Below, in pieces: positions 7,328-16,549 of a stretch of 32,639 bases of DNA. Source of the stretch: Cysteiniphilum marinum. Lineage in GTDB: Bacteria > Pseudomonadota > Gammaproteobacteria > Francisellales > Francisellaceae. The stretch is from contig NZ_JACYVZ010000031.1 in the NCBI RefSeq assembly GCF_014857925.1, positions 1 to 32,639 of the forward strand, written 5' to 3'. The position numbers and the translations under genes are program-made. Each line of letters opens with the position of its first letter. The stretch's first letter is position 1. The notes under the pieces are model-generated. The model was not told the origin of the DNA, did not search any database, and saw nothing but the letters and a program-made list of their open reading frames with translations.

Positions 7328-8674
7328 TTACTGGAACTTGCGATGTAAAAAACTACCAAGAATGACGGTAAAAATAAGCGATAAAATAAAGATGCCAACG
7401 ATGGAGAACCAATGCATAGTGACAAAAATGCTTAATATTTTATGAGTAAAAACTGCCAAAATAGCACTTGGCGCAATCAGACGCAAGCTTAAATTATACA
7501 GTGCAGAGAGTTTGATTTTTGTTGCTTTGTGTAATTGATAACTTAATTTCTGTGCATCGCAAATCCAACCGAAAATAAGAATCTCAAGATAAGCGATAAA
7601 AAGGATAAGGATAATGATAACATTAGATTGAAGGATGTCGTGTACTGTGTATGCTAATACGTGTTGATAGATAATTGAGGCAGCCAAAAGCAAGATAAAA
7701 AACGGCAGATAAACATACCACTTATGCTTTGTGGTTGAAGTGTTTAAGCCCTTAAAGGTTTGGCAAAGCAAGATAGCGGTTGTTAGTAAGCAGAAGAAGA
7801 ACATGCCAAAGGCTAATAAGTTGAGTGTATAGGCATATTGAAAACCTAATACATCAGAAGCGGATCGACTGCTATTGGTATATAAGCTTTGTATCAGCAT
7901 AATGATGATGACGGTTATAATGCTGCCAATGACAAACGACCAGCTAAAGCGTCGAATAGAGCATTGTGCATTGAAATACGTGCCAAGTACGGAGTTAACC
8001 CCTAAGCCAATGAGTCCTGAAAAGAGCGAAAGACTTAATGCTGATTCCCAGACATCTATTGATGCCAGTAAATGAAAATCAGGTGTGAAAAAAGTACCCG
8101 TTGTCAAGCTGGTGTTAAAGGTTACTGCATTCATGATAAATAACCCAATTAAACAGGCAAGACCAAGAGTGGCAAAGGCTGAGCTTAATTTTAAAAAACG
8201 CTCGCGTGTCTGTGAGAAGCCAATAATGATCACAATAATGGCGCTAAAAATAATACCAATCAGTAAAGTATAGTTATCAATAAGGTGTAGTGTTTTCTCC
8301 GCTGAATGCGTCGTATACCAAAAGCTAGTATAGACAAGACTTGAGCTTGTCACAGATATACGTGCGATCACCATAATTAGTAAAATCGCTGCAAGCACCA
8401 TCGATAAGAGTCCAATAAAGCGTAAGCGCTGTGAACGTGCAGCAAAATGCAGACTCCCTGTAAGCGGCTTTTTACTTAGAAAGCCAGAGATGGTTTCAGA
8501 GACAAAAAGCGGCATGCTAATTAGTATCAGCATAACTGCATAGGCGAAAACAAAGGCAATATTATTGAATGCCTCCGGATAGCGACTAATCTGCCAATAG
8601 ACAAACACGCCAATACTGGCAGCGACAATGCTTAAAGCGTAGAGTGCTGAACGTATCGTTGTAGTTGGGTTCAT
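7328..8674 (-). CDS. SLC6/NSS-like sodium symporter family membrane protein
   Basis: A membrane protein of 448 residues with about eleven or twelve helices. Residues 9-60 follow the NSS pattern of TM1-TM2, but the canonical GLGNVWRFPY is changed to IGVFVYWQISRYPE, followed by the usual AFVFAYAVMLILISMPLFVSE. Around residue 210 the order DVWESALSLSLFSGLIGLGV and NSVLGTYF mirrors NSS TM6-TM7. Family members couple amino acid or osmolyte uptake to sodium. The divergence in TM1 means substrate and even transport are uncertain. ATG 8674 is preferred over 8689 because GGAATT precedes it. The stop is 5 bases from the earliest possible ispB start. Divergent from the FUSC gene. Confidence 0.7.
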   Translation of the reverse strand: MNPTTTIRSALYALSIVAASIGVFVYWQISRYPEAFNNIAFVFAYAVMLILISMPLFVSETISGFLSKKPLTGSLHFAARSQRLRFIGLLSMVLAAILLIMVIARISVTSSSLVYTSFWYTTHSAEKTLHLIDNYTLLIGIIFSAIIVIIIGFSQTRERFLKLSSAFATLGLACLIGLFIMNAVTFNTSLTTGTFFTPDFHLLASIDVWESALSLSLFSGLIGLGVNSVLGTYFNAQCSIRRFSWSFVIGSIITVIIIMLIQSLYTNSSRSASDVLGFQYAYTLNLLAFGMFFFCLLTTAILLCQTFKGLNTSTTKHKWYVYLPFFILLLAASIIYQHVLAYTVHDILQSNVIIILILFIAYLEILIFGWICDAQKLSYQLHKATKIKLSALYNLSLRLIAPSAILAVFTHKILSIFVTMHWFSIVGIFILSLIFTVILGSFLHRKFQ

Positions 8675-8793
8675 GTTAATTCCAGTCATTAGAAAATAAG
8701 CTTATGATAACAATAACATTTTGCTTGTCATCTAAAACCGTGCAATATTTAGCGCTATACTGTTTACATAACATTTAATGGAGATTTATTACG

Positions 8794-9840
8794 ATGACGA
8801 ATTTGCTTTATAGTAAGCGCTACTCATTGATCAATGCATTAAAGGCAGTTGTTGCTAGTGCTATTGCTTATTTGGTGGGACACTTATTGGGTGAATGGCT
8901 TAATATTGGACAAATGTATGCATGGATTGTGATTACTGTTTTAGTGATCATGTCAAGTCAGCCGAATTTAGGGGGTGCGTTAGCAAAAGCTAAAATGCGC
9001 TTTTTAGCAACATTAATTGTATCATTATGTGCGATTGTTATTATTGTAATCTTTCCACAAATGTGGATCATTCAGTTTATATTAGGGATGGTTCTTATTG
9101 CAATCGGTGTCTTTACTGCAACAAACTCTAGTAAATATAGCTATGCTGGTGTTTTGGGCACAATTACGGTCGCAATTATCTTATTTAGTAGTGATGTCAG
9201 TTTAGCCGCAGCTTGTTATCGTATACTTGAAGTATTAATTGGCATTGCCATTGCGATTATGGTTAACCGCTACTTTTTCCCTATTCATGCTTATAAGCGC
9301 ATCAATCAGTCCTTTTGTGATACCGTTAACTGTATTGCTTCATTAAATAATCGACTTTTTGCTGGAGGTGACTATGATGATGTTTTGGTTGAAATCTTTA
9401 GTCATTTTTCAAAGCAGATCGCATTACAAAAGGAAATAATACATGAAAAACCAAATATGGATCTTAAGGTATTAAAAGCGACAACACGCCATTTGCGACA
9501 GTTATATCGCTATACCAGTGTCATTTATGATTATATTGAAACCTATCCTGAAAAACGGGAGAAATTTCAGCAAAACCCAGCGTTTAAGGCGCTATATGAT
9601 GAGATAAATTATGCCTTTAACGTTATGAGTACCAGTTTTAAAAAGAATGTTTTTAATCAGGACGAGTATCAACAAATCATTACTAAGTTAGAAGAACTAC
9701 TTAAGGCATTTAGTCAGTCAATGAGTATTCAGAGCCAGTTGCGTCATGCCAGTGTTGTGATGTTCTCCTTTAAAAAGCTTATTGATACACTGCAGATGAT
9801 TGAAGAGAATCAAAATGTGCTTAGTGAAAAACGCTATTAA
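8794..9840 (+). CDS. FUSC-family (aromatic acid exporter-like) membrane protein
   Basis: A 348-residue protein with five or six membrane helices in residues 12-165 followed by a cytoplasmic helical tail. The N-terminal helices and the SQPNLGGALAKAKMRFLATL stretch near 54 are typical of the FUSC/YccS/AaeB superfamily, and NRYFFPIHAYKRI after the last helix is the usual boundary. Such proteins are linked to export of aromatic acids, but many members are uncharacterised. It is about half the length of AaeB, having only one FUSC unit. The start has GGAG eight bases upstream. Its last codons overlap the convergent 67-aa membrane gene by 20 bases. Confidence 0.82.
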   Translation: MTNLLYSKRYSLINALKAVVASAIAYLVGHLLGEWLNIGQMYAWIVITVLVIMSSQPNLGGALAKAKMRFLATLIVSLCAIVIIVIFPQMWIIQFILGMVLIAIGVFTATNSSKYSYAGVLGTITVAIILFSSDVSLAAACYRILEVLIGIAIAIMVNRYFFPIHAYKRINQSFCDTVNCIASLNNRLFAGGDYDDVLVEIFSHFSKQIALQKEIIHEKPNMDLKVLKATTRHLRQLYRYTSVIYDYIETYPEKREKFQQNPAFKALYDEINYAFNVMSTSFKKNVFNQDEYQQIITKLEELLKAFSQSMSIQSQLRHASVVMFSFKKLIDTLQMIEENQNVLSEKRY

Positions 9841-10024
9841 TCAGTAGTGCATAGACAAAACAGCTAACACAGAAAAAAACAAACCCGCAGATAACGGCAT
9901 TAAGATATCGATCTTTTTTGGTGAGAGCTTGACTTTTTTTTATATTTAGGCGAAATAAAGCGCGCGCAGCAAGCCAAGTAATAATCGTTGAGGCTAATAA
10001 TGAAATTAAAAAGCTAATCAGCAT
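9821..10024 (-). CDS. Small two-helix membrane protein
   Basis: I do not recognise a family. The 67 residues form two hydrophobic segments, 1-22 (MLISFLISLLASTIITWLAA) and about 43-66, joined by a very basic loop (RLNIKKSQALTKKDR). This predicts a hairpin with a cytoplasmic loop and both ends outward. AAGGA five bases before the ATG is a good ribosome site, which argues for a real gene although it overlaps the convergent FUSC gene by 20 bases. It lies downstream of the baeRF gene on the same strand, separated by about 165 bases. Confidence 0.6.
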   Translation of the reverse strand: MLISFLISLLASTIITWLAARALFRLNIKKSQALTKKDRYLNAVICGFVFFCVSCFVYALLINSVFH

Positions 10025-10075
10025 ATGATTCCTTAAGGCTTTTGATGAACATAGAAATTTAAGGTGATTTACATG

Positions 10076-10090
10076 AGTGCGTAACTCCAG
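10076..10090. repeat. Solo terminal repeat of the MITE family
   Basis: AGTGCGTAACTCCAG matches the right end of the MITE copies at 19224-19401 and 27955-28129 almost exactly. No left end is visible nearby, so it looks like a remnant left by deletion or decay. Confidence 0.5.
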
Positions 10091-10093
10091 TTA

Positions 10094-10189
10094 TTAAATC
10101 ATTCTTCTTTTATATTTGCTTGCCATAAACATAATAATTGCCGCGACGAGCGCAAACAAGCCAATTTTTAAAAATGAATCAAGTTTAAT
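10094..10189 (-). other. In-frame membrane-helix extension behind the baeRF stop codon
   Basis: Directly after the UAG stop of the baeRF gene the same frame stays open for 31 codons to a TAA. It encodes a single hydrophobic helix (IGLFALVAAIIMFMA) followed by a basic end (SKYKRRMI), exactly the layout of a tail anchor. No ATG start with a ribosome site is present; TTG 10159 is the only conventional in-frame candidate near its beginning. Options are a mutated stop that removed an ancestral anchor, low-level UAG readthrough, or a separate small membrane peptide using a rare start. Confidence 0.45.
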
Positions 10190-11275
10190 CTAGCTTAGAG
10201 AATAATATAGCTTAGCACCAATTCCACCATGTTGTTTAAGAAGCTCAGCGGCTTTGTCTGTCACAAACTCAATGCTTGCACCACCGGCAACGGTGTCCAC
10301 TATGAGCTCATCAAACTGCTCTGAATCAATAGGGTATGGCAATATAAGTTTTTTGACATTGTGATTTGCTAATGCGCGTTTAACATCTTGAGTTTCAATG
10401 ACAGCAGGTCCTCGGCGGTTATGACGAGATATTAGCTCTTCAACTGCTTCAAGATCATGTTCAGCTTCATAAGCTTCCATGGTAGGTAGCAGATCTTTTG
10501 CAATATCATGTGCATTTGTTTTATGATCAATAGACTCAATAGCAACCACGGCATCTTGTACACTATGGTGTAGTGCATTAACGATGGCATGCGCCTGTCG
10601 ATGATTGCCACCGAAGATGATACGTTCACAATCATCATCCTCTGCAAAATAGTGATTGATTGCATCAGCAACTTCCTTAGTAAAGCGTCTTTCTAGCTCA
10701 GGCGTCATTTGTAAGTTAGTAATAGCCGCTTCTTTTTGACCAAACTGTTGTGCAAGTTTAGGTTCTATCTCAATTGAAAATTCATGGTTTGCACGCGTTA
10801 AGAAGATTTCAATAAAGCGTACATTATGTCCGGAAGGAATAACGATTAGATATTTTTTATACTGGTCAATAGCAAAAAGGAGCTGCTTAATTTGTGGTAT
10901 CCCATAATATAGTTTGGTCTGTGTAGGGATGGGCAAGGGTAACTCAATTACGTCATTGTGATCAGAGAATAAAGCAACGGATCTGCCACTAATGTTGCGA
11001 GGCTCAAGACTTTGCATGATCATTTCCTCGGTATTAGCCCATTTTGATTGGACACAATAACGCTTTAATTTATCAGCAGGGAGGGTGTCCATTAATTGTT
11101 TGTCTTCATTTTTAAGCTCAATTTGCCAAGCAGGCGTTGCCTTTTGATTATTTTGGTTTCTAGGGTCAATATTGACGTAGGCGGAAAGTATTGGTGTTTC
11201 TTTATAATCATGAGTGGCGATAAAGTTTTTCAGCGTATGTAGTACATCGTTAAGTTTTGATTTCATAATATCCAT
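10190..11275 (-). CDS. Bacterial archaeo-eukaryotic release factor-like (baeRF) protein
   Basis: A 361-residue protein with the eRF1-like two-domain plan of the bacterial baeRF families. The middle region (residues about 130-260, with FGQKEAAITN, ELERRFTKEVADAINHYF and RIIFGGNHRQAHAIVNALH) corresponds to the eRF1 central domain. The end (VKRALANHNVKKLILPYPI, VDTVAGGASIEFVTDKAAELLKQHGGIGAKLYYSL) is an L7Ae-like domain. No GGQ tripeptide is visible. Known members associate with ribosomes or are proposed to; function here is inference. AAAGGAT lies against the first ATG, and an ATG three codons later is a plausible alternative start. The frame continues beyond UAG into a membrane helix. Confidence 0.75.
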   Translation of the reverse strand: MDIMKSKLNDVLHTLKNFIATHDYKETPILSAYVNIDPRNQNNQKATPAWQIELKNEDKQLMDTLPADKLKRYCVQSKWANTEEMIMQSLEPRNISGRSVALFSDHNDVIELPLPIPTQTKLYYGIPQIKQLLFAIDQYKKYLIVIPSGHNVRFIEIFLTRANHEFSIEIEPKLAQQFGQKEAAITNLQMTPELERRFTKEVADAINHYFAEDDDCERIIFGGNHRQAHAIVNALHHSVQDAVVAIESIDHKTNAHDIAKDLLPTMEAYEAEHDLEAVEELISRHNRRGPAVIETQDVKRALANHNVKKLILPYPIDSEQFDELIVDTVAGGASIEFVTDKAAELLKQHGGIGAKLYYSLS

Positions 11276-11572
11276 ATCCTTTTTTGGTTAAATGCAAATG
11301 TGAGTATAGCAGCAGATGAAGTGCTGTGAATGAAAAAGTAAAAAAATTAGATTAACGAACATATTGAGCAATATTAATCATCTGATCATTTTGAATCTGC
11401 TTGGCATTGTGGCGCATAAATTGGAATGACGCATTTTAGGGAAGGTGCGCAATCTCAGTCATAAATAGTTTTAATATAGCTATAAGCTAAGCAAATTTCC
11501 CTCAATCACAATATTAGGATACATTTTGTTCAGTAAAAGGTTTTGTCTTACCAAAATACAACAGGAGCAAAC

Positions 11573-14512
11573 ATGAAATCTAATCTGAAACATCTCTCAT
11601 CATTATTTGCATTAGCCCTTATTGGCTGTGGTGGTGGAGGTTCATCAGGTGGTGATAGTCCAGCACCATCGCCAGTCAAGGCACAACTAAAAGCACAAGA
11701 AGCCATTAAAGCGCCTAAGGTGATTCAATCTGGTAAAACAAGTGTGTTGTCTTATACCGTTACTAATCCTAGTGTTGAGCAAATGAAGCTTGGCGCTATT
11801 GGTAAGGCAACGAGTAATACAGCTGTTGCAATTAAAGGTTTTGAGACACCTGAGACAGATGGGGTCAAGCTGACTTATGATTTGAGCTTACCACAAAATA
11901 CGTGCTTTGATGATAAAGGACAAGGTCAACTGCTACAAGCAGGCGATCAATGTAATATTGCATTTCTAGCAAAATTAGATGATCAAGTCGATCATGAGAC
12001 CGATAAACATTTAACCCTATCAGTAAAAACATCCGATAACGCAGAAGATCTCAATATTCAGAAAGTGTTAAAGTTCGTTCCTCAAAATGATTCACGTTTA
12101 ATTGATTTATCACAATCGACAAAAACAAGCGATTATCTTAAGCCAGGTTCAAAGGTAACCATTGATGTGCATAATAATTCATCAGTAACAATTAATGCAC
12201 TGGATATCCAATTACCACAGTGGTTAAAAGATATTGCTTTAAATCTATCTTCTCAGCAAATAGATGAATTGCATAGTGGAGAGGACTTTAGTGTTGCTTT
12301 TGATTTAGCTGTCGATCAAAAAACGATAGATACATTGAAAGCACATCAAGATGATACGATTGATATCATTATTGAGGCAGCTAATGCCAAAGAGAATCAC
12401 ATGATTGATATGAAAGTTTCAACGTCAATTGTAAAGAGCAATGATGTCACATTTGAATCACCTGCAACACAAACTATAACATATACTAATGATACGGATG
12501 TTGATTTGCAGATGGGTGTTTTTACACTTGAGAATATTGCCGATAACAGTGTGATGGTTGAAAATAATAACTGTCAACAAACACTTGCGGCTCACGCATC
12601 ATGTGATATCACCTTAAAGGCGCGTGATAATGCGCATGTTGATGACTATGCAAAACCTGCATATATGACGCTTCACTATGCTACAGATAGCGGCGTTGAG
12701 TTAAGTGCTCAAAATATGATAACTATCGATCCCGTTAATGTTGCCATTGAAGAGGATGTGCAGGCAAAACAAGGTGAGAGCTTTGAGATTAATGTGACAA
12801 ATAACGGACCATTTAGTGCTTACTTGCCAGAGATGTCTTATTTCACGATGACACAGCAAAATCAAAATGTGGCAGGTTTAACGATCGATCCTGCATCGGG
12901 TTGCTTTAACACAACGCTTGTCGCAGGTGATTCATGTCAAGTGAAGATAAACACAACAGAAGATGTGATGCCAGGCGGATATACTTTGCATATTGATCAA
13001 GCAAACAATATGGCGTCAGCAGTGAGTGAATCGTTTTATATCAAATCTTTAGACGTCAGTCTTATTGTTGAAGCGGATGAAGGCTCATCGCAGTCAAATA
13101 TGGGGGCTGTCAAATTGACCAATAATGGTGAAGTAAAGATTGATAATATTGAGCTTGATCGCAGTGCTTTGCCTGAGAATGTAATACTCTACAATGGTGT
13201 TAATGGAAACTCAAGCTATGGGACAACATGGTGTACAGCTGAGCTTTGCCCAAATTACTGTGAGGTGAATGATGGCACAATAAACTTGGCAAAAGGCAAA
13301 TCCTGCTCCTTGTACATGTATAGCTCAAGTGACGTGGATGTAAATCAATCTAAGCTCACTGTTAATGCACTAGGTCAAACATATGATTTTAATCTCGCAA
13401 AACATAAAGCCTTGTATGTTGAAATGCCAGATATGTCGAAATATTATGCGCTTTATCATATGGACAATAATGGCGTTAATTCTGATAATATTAAAAAATA
13501 TTTACGCTCAGGTCAAATTGATCAATTATATTGGTTAGCGAATGATACAGATCATAATATACTTGCTGCGATAACTGAAGATGGGGCTCCTTGGGCGAGA
13601 CAAAAGCATTTCGAATTATTAAAAAATGTTAGTGGAACTTGGGTTAATCTTAATTTCCCAGACAATAAATATAACTACCTTGGTGTTAGAGCAATAGCAA
13701 GTAACCAAGGTGACATTCATGTGTTTGTATCAGACAAATCATTTAGCAAACTTATTATGCTAGTTGGTAAGCTTGAAGATTCAACTTATGCATGGCATGA
13801 AGTTTTTTCGATAGATGAAGCGGTAGAATCGATAGATGATATAAATGCTTGGTTAGACCAATATAATAACCATTATATGGTGGATCATAAAAATAATGCA
13901 TTTACTAAGATTGATGCGTTAGGAGGGATGGCACCGCTATACTTGTCGGAAACGCCTTTAGAGCAAAGCTTTTATTTTAAGCATGATGACTATTTGGCTG
14001 TTATAGATACTGAGAAAATGGATTCATCACAAGGTCGTATTAGCTTGGTTAATTATCAAACGCAGCCAGCAGAATATGAAGGAGACCAGATAATTAATCA
14101 CCCTGCCGCATCTTATTTGTTTCCAAACTATTACAAGACAATCGAATCAGTGCAAGTAATTCCAGATAGTATGTCTTTTTATGTCTTAGTTGATGCTGGA
14201 CATATGCATAAAACGCTTGCTCAATGTGATATTGACTATGATTATGGACACTTCGGTGATGAGATGCATTGCCACGAGTTAACTGATATCCCAGCAACAG
14301 CAGTGACGGCTAATGAACTAAAAGTTATTGATAACTCAGTTTGGCTTATTGGCGAGAAGATTAAAAAAGGTAGTTCACATGACAATCAATTATCACTTTT
14401 TGAATATGTTGATAGTCAGTGGCAAGAGCACAATTATTCGTCGCCATCTTTTACTAAAGGCTACCAGATCACTCAGTTAGGATATCAATACACTTATCCA
14501 GTGGTTCAATAG
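11573..14512 (+). CDS. Large surface lipoprotein with repeated Cys-paired Ig-like domains
   Basis: This 979-residue lipoprotein begins at ATG 11573 with AGGAG upstream; an upstream in-frame ATG at 11543 would only delay the signal peptide. The lipobox is LALIGC with Cys19, followed by a Gly/Ser/Pro linker. Four units carry a spaced cysteine pair of the form C-x(n)-LxAGxxC, at about residues 110, 333, 443 and 554, like Ig-like ASH or 'choice-of-anchor' domains. From about residue 620 the pattern changes to a Trp/Tyr-rich region without these pairs (YWLANDTDHNILAAI), possibly a beta-propeller. It probably sits on the outer membrane. No function is known to me. It stands alone, divergent from baeRF. 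Confidence 0.8.
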   Translation: MKSNLKHLSSLFALALIGCGGGGSSGGDSPAPSPVKAQLKAQEAIKAPKVIQSGKTSVLSYTVTNPSVEQMKLGAIGKATSNTAVAIKGFETPETDGVKLTYDLSLPQNTCFDDKGQGQLLQAGDQCNIAFLAKLDDQVDHETDKHLTLSVKTSDNAEDLNIQKVLKFVPQNDSRLIDLSQSTKTSDYLKPGSKVTIDVHNNSSVTINALDIQLPQWLKDIALNLSSQQIDELHSGEDFSVAFDLAVDQKTIDTLKAHQDDTIDIIIEAANAKENHMIDMKVSTSIVKSNDVTFESPATQTITYTNDTDVDLQMGVFTLENIADNSVMVENNNCQQTLAAHASCDITLKARDNAHVDDYAKPAYMTLHYATDSGVELSAQNMITIDPVNVAIEEDVQAKQGESFEINVTNNGPFSAYLPEMSYFTMTQQNQNVAGLTIDPASGCFNTTLVAGDSCQVKINTTEDVMPGGYTLHIDQANNMASAVSESFYIKSLDVSLIVEADEGSSQSNMGAVKLTNNGEVKIDNIELDRSALPENVILYNGVNGNSSYGTTWCTAELCPNYCEVNDGTINLAKGKSCSLYMYSSSDVDVNQSKLTVNALGQTYDFNLAKHKALYVEMPDMSKYYALYHMDNNGVNSDNIKKYLRSGQIDQLYWLANDTDHNILAAITEDGAPWARQKHFELLKNVSGTWVNLNFPDNKYNYLGVRAIASNQGDIHVFVSDKSFSKLIMLVGKLEDSTYAWHEVFSIDEAVESIDDINAWLDQYNNHYMVDHKNNAFTKIDALGGMAPLYLSETPLEQSFYFKHDDYLAVIDTEKMDSSQGRISLVNYQTQPAEYEGDQIINHPAASYLFPNYYKTIESVQVIPDSMSFYVLVDAGHMHKTLAQCDIDYDYGHFGDEMHCHELTDIPATAVTANELKVIDNSVWLIGEKIKKGSSHDNQLSLFEYVDSQWQEHNYSSPSFTKGYQITQLGYQYTYPVVQ

Positions 14513-14533
14513 TTAATGTTTTCCTCTTATCGC

Positions 14534-14562
14534 CATCATAAATCACAAAATGATTTATGATG
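14534..14562. terminator. Perfect 12-bp hairpin after the lipoprotein gene
   Basis: CATCATAAATCA and TGATTTATGATG pair perfectly around a five-base loop, 21 bases after the lipoprotein stop. There is no T-run on the plus strand, so it may act as a Rho-linked 3' end stabiliser rather than a classic intrinsic terminator. Confidence 0.4.
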
Positions 14563-14690
14563 ACTGGATTTAATGAATGCGTGATTTCTATACTTATGTT
14601 GCAAAGATAGATGACAGCTTATAATTTTAATAGTTTTTTATTAAATCTTTGATATGCTTATCGGTCTATATTGGTTATCAGGGAATTTAT

Positions 14691-16154
14691 ATGACTCACA
14701 TTGAGACTCAACCGAAATCACTTTATTACGCCATTGCGCTTAACGTTTGGGAGTACTTTAGTTACTACGGAATGCGTGCGCTATTGGTGCTTTATTTAAC
14801 ACAAAAATTATTATTTACTGATAATCATGCTTATGCACTATATGGTGCGTATACAGCACTTGTTTATGTCACACCTATTATCGGGGGTGCGATTGCGGAT
14901 CGTTATTTGGGATATTACTGGGCAACCTTTTTGGGGGCTGCAACCATGGTGGCAGGACATCTAGTGCTTGGCTTAGATGGTGGCGGTTTGTATTTTGGTT
15001 TAGCACTTATTATTTGTGGTTATGGTCTGTTTAAAACCAATGTATCTTGTTTGTTGGGTGCAACATACTCAAGAGAGCACACCAAGCGCGATAGTGGCTT
15101 TGCATTGATGTATGTTGGCGGCAACATTGGGTCTTTTATTTCACCGATTTTATGTGCATGGGCGGCACAAGTGTGGGGTTGGCATTATGGCTTCTTATTA
15201 GCGGCGATTGGCATGGCAATTGGCTTGATGATATTCATAACAGGGCGTAAGCACTTTATTGCAGGTAATGATCCGCAGTGGAATGCATTAAAAGAGAAAG
15301 GGATATTAAGCATCAAAGTGCTACCAATTACGGTGTTATTAATCGTAGTTGCTGCGGTGTTTTTTAGCTTTGCTTTGTATTATTTATTTGCCGGTTGGAT
15401 ATTGTTAGCATGTGTTATCGTCAGTCTTTACTTCTTGTTTTTCTTATTTATTAAGCTTGAGGGTAAAGATAAAAGATCATTGTTGGCAATTTGCTTTTTT
15501 ATGATATTTGGCTTGATATTCTGGGCATTTGATCAGCAAGGTGGTAGCTCGATTAGCTTATTTATTGAGCGCAATGTCATTCGCGAGTTTGATGGATTTA
15601 CCATTCCCGCTGCGGCATTTCAATCGATTAATCCCTTTGCGATTTTAATCGGTGGTGTGATTATGTCACAAGTTTGGTATTGGTTGATCAAAGCAGGTGT
15701 TAGATTAAGTGCGTTATTTAAAATCACCTTTGGTTTGTTATTTCTAACCTTTGGCTTCTTTATGATTATGATGGGAGCGAAAATTGCAGCGACTACCGAC
15801 GGACATGCTTCAATGATGTGGGTTGTTGTTGGTATGGCGGTTATTGGCTTTGCTGAGTTATTTGTTGATCCGGTTGCATTATCTGAAATCACACGCTTAA
15901 ATCCAGGTGGTTCGGTCGGCTTTCTAGCAGGTCTTTATATGTTGATCACGGGATCTATTGCTAATTATGCTGCAGCCGAAATTGCCACCTTAACAAGTGT
16001 TGAAACCGTCAAAACAGCGGGTGACTTTTTAGTTAAAAGTGCTAGTAATTACTATAATGTCTTTGGTGCAATTACCAAAGTTTCAGCAATTGCTTGTATA
16101 GTATTGATCATTATCTCTGTTGTAATGTATTTTCTTAGAAAGAGAAACGCCTAA
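14691..16154 (+). CDS. POT-family proton-dependent oligopeptide transporter
   Basis: A 487-residue MFS protein that imports di- and tripeptides with protons. The first helix carries NVWEYFSYYGMRALLVLYL, the family's E-x-x-E-R-F-x-Y-Y motif with Arg replaced by Tyr at the third position. GGAIADRYLGYYWATFLGA and FALMYVGGNIGSFISP are the two PTR2 signatures, and FWAFDQQGGSSISLF is the TM7 motif. ATG 14691 with AGGGAA upstream is preferred over 14649. Fourteen helices are predicted, as in DtpA-type proteins. Several paralogues are common in intracellular relatives, where peptides are a key amino acid source; that link is inference. Confidence 0.93.
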   Translation: MTHIETQPKSLYYAIALNVWEYFSYYGMRALLVLYLTQKLLFTDNHAYALYGAYTALVYVTPIIGGAIADRYLGYYWATFLGAATMVAGHLVLGLDGGGLYFGLALIICGYGLFKTNVSCLLGATYSREHTKRDSGFALMYVGGNIGSFISPILCAWAAQVWGWHYGFLLAAIGMAIGLMIFITGRKHFIAGNDPQWNALKEKGILSIKVLPITVLLIVVAAVFFSFALYYLFAGWILLACVIVSLYFLFFLFIKLEGKDKRSLLAICFFMIFGLIFWAFDQQGGSSISLFIERNVIREFDGFTIPAAAFQSINPFAILIGGVIMSQVWYWLIKAGVRLSALFKITFGLLFLTFGFFMIMMGAKIAATTDGHASMMWVVVGMAVIGFAELFVDPVALSEITRLNPGGSVGFLAGLYMLITGSIANYAAAEIATLTSVETVKTAGDFLVKSASNYYNVFGAITKVSAIACIVLIIISVVMYFLRKRNA

Positions 16155-16257
16155 AGATATCTAAAAATTAGTGCGCTGTATTTGCAATCTGAGGACTTAT
16201 TTCATATAGCTCGGGCTATGACCATATTACTGCCCACTTTGATTTTGTAAGCGTTGG

Positions 16258-16323
16258 CTGAGCGTAAGTCGAAGCCTCTATGAAGTGTGACTTCCCTAAG
16301 CTTACCCTTCGACTTACGCTCAG
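16258..16323. repeat. Intergenic palindromic repeat with 17-bp perfect arms
   Basis: CTGAGCGTAAGTCGAAG at 16258-16274 is perfectly inverted at 16307-16323, with 32 bases between and a minor inner pairing (GAAG/CTTC). The family resembles the GC-richer CTTCGACTTACGCTCAG repeats seen between genes in many bacteria. Base composition stands out from the AT-rich surroundings, so it was probably acquired. Confidence 0.7.
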
Positions 16324-16409
16324 GGTGCGGTGAGCAATTACGGGTGGTATATACCCATCAGGAATCATTCTACAGTGTTTGCTTGTAAAGTAGTCTGCGA
16401 TGATTTTGA

Positions 16410-16458
16410 TAAGTTGAGTTGTAGGTAATAGCTGGGACTATTGCCAAAACTCAACTTA
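16410..16458. promoter_or_regulatory. Long hairpin in the carA leader region
   Basis: TAAGTTGAGTT at 16410-16420 and AACTCAACTTA at 16448-16458 are perfect 11-base arms. Inside them GGTAATAG and CTATTGCC pair with one G-U. This gives a nearly continuous stem of about 19 pairs, ending 92 bases before the carA ATG. It has no T-run. It could be a transcription-factor site, a leader structure or a relic element. Confidence 0.5.
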
Positions 16459-16549
16459 ATTAAAGGCGCGCAAAATGCGCAGCAAAAAACTCTGTAAAAT
16501 GGTTTGTGATGGGTATAAAATAGATCAACTTCAATCAAGGTGATTTTTC

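Larger units (their letters stand above)
16155..16549. other. Gene-free interval upstream of carA
   Basis: This 395-base stretch holds no credible coding frame. It contains a 17-bp inverted repeat (16258-16323), a long hairpin (16410-16458), and TTTGTGATGGGTATA at 16503-16517, whose TATAAA gives a plausible extended -10 for carA about 33 bases before its ATG. Confidence 0.6.

Noticed and set aside
14094-14297. 67-codon antisense frame in the lipoprotein gene
   Set aside because: Shadow of a long continuous gene with no own signals.
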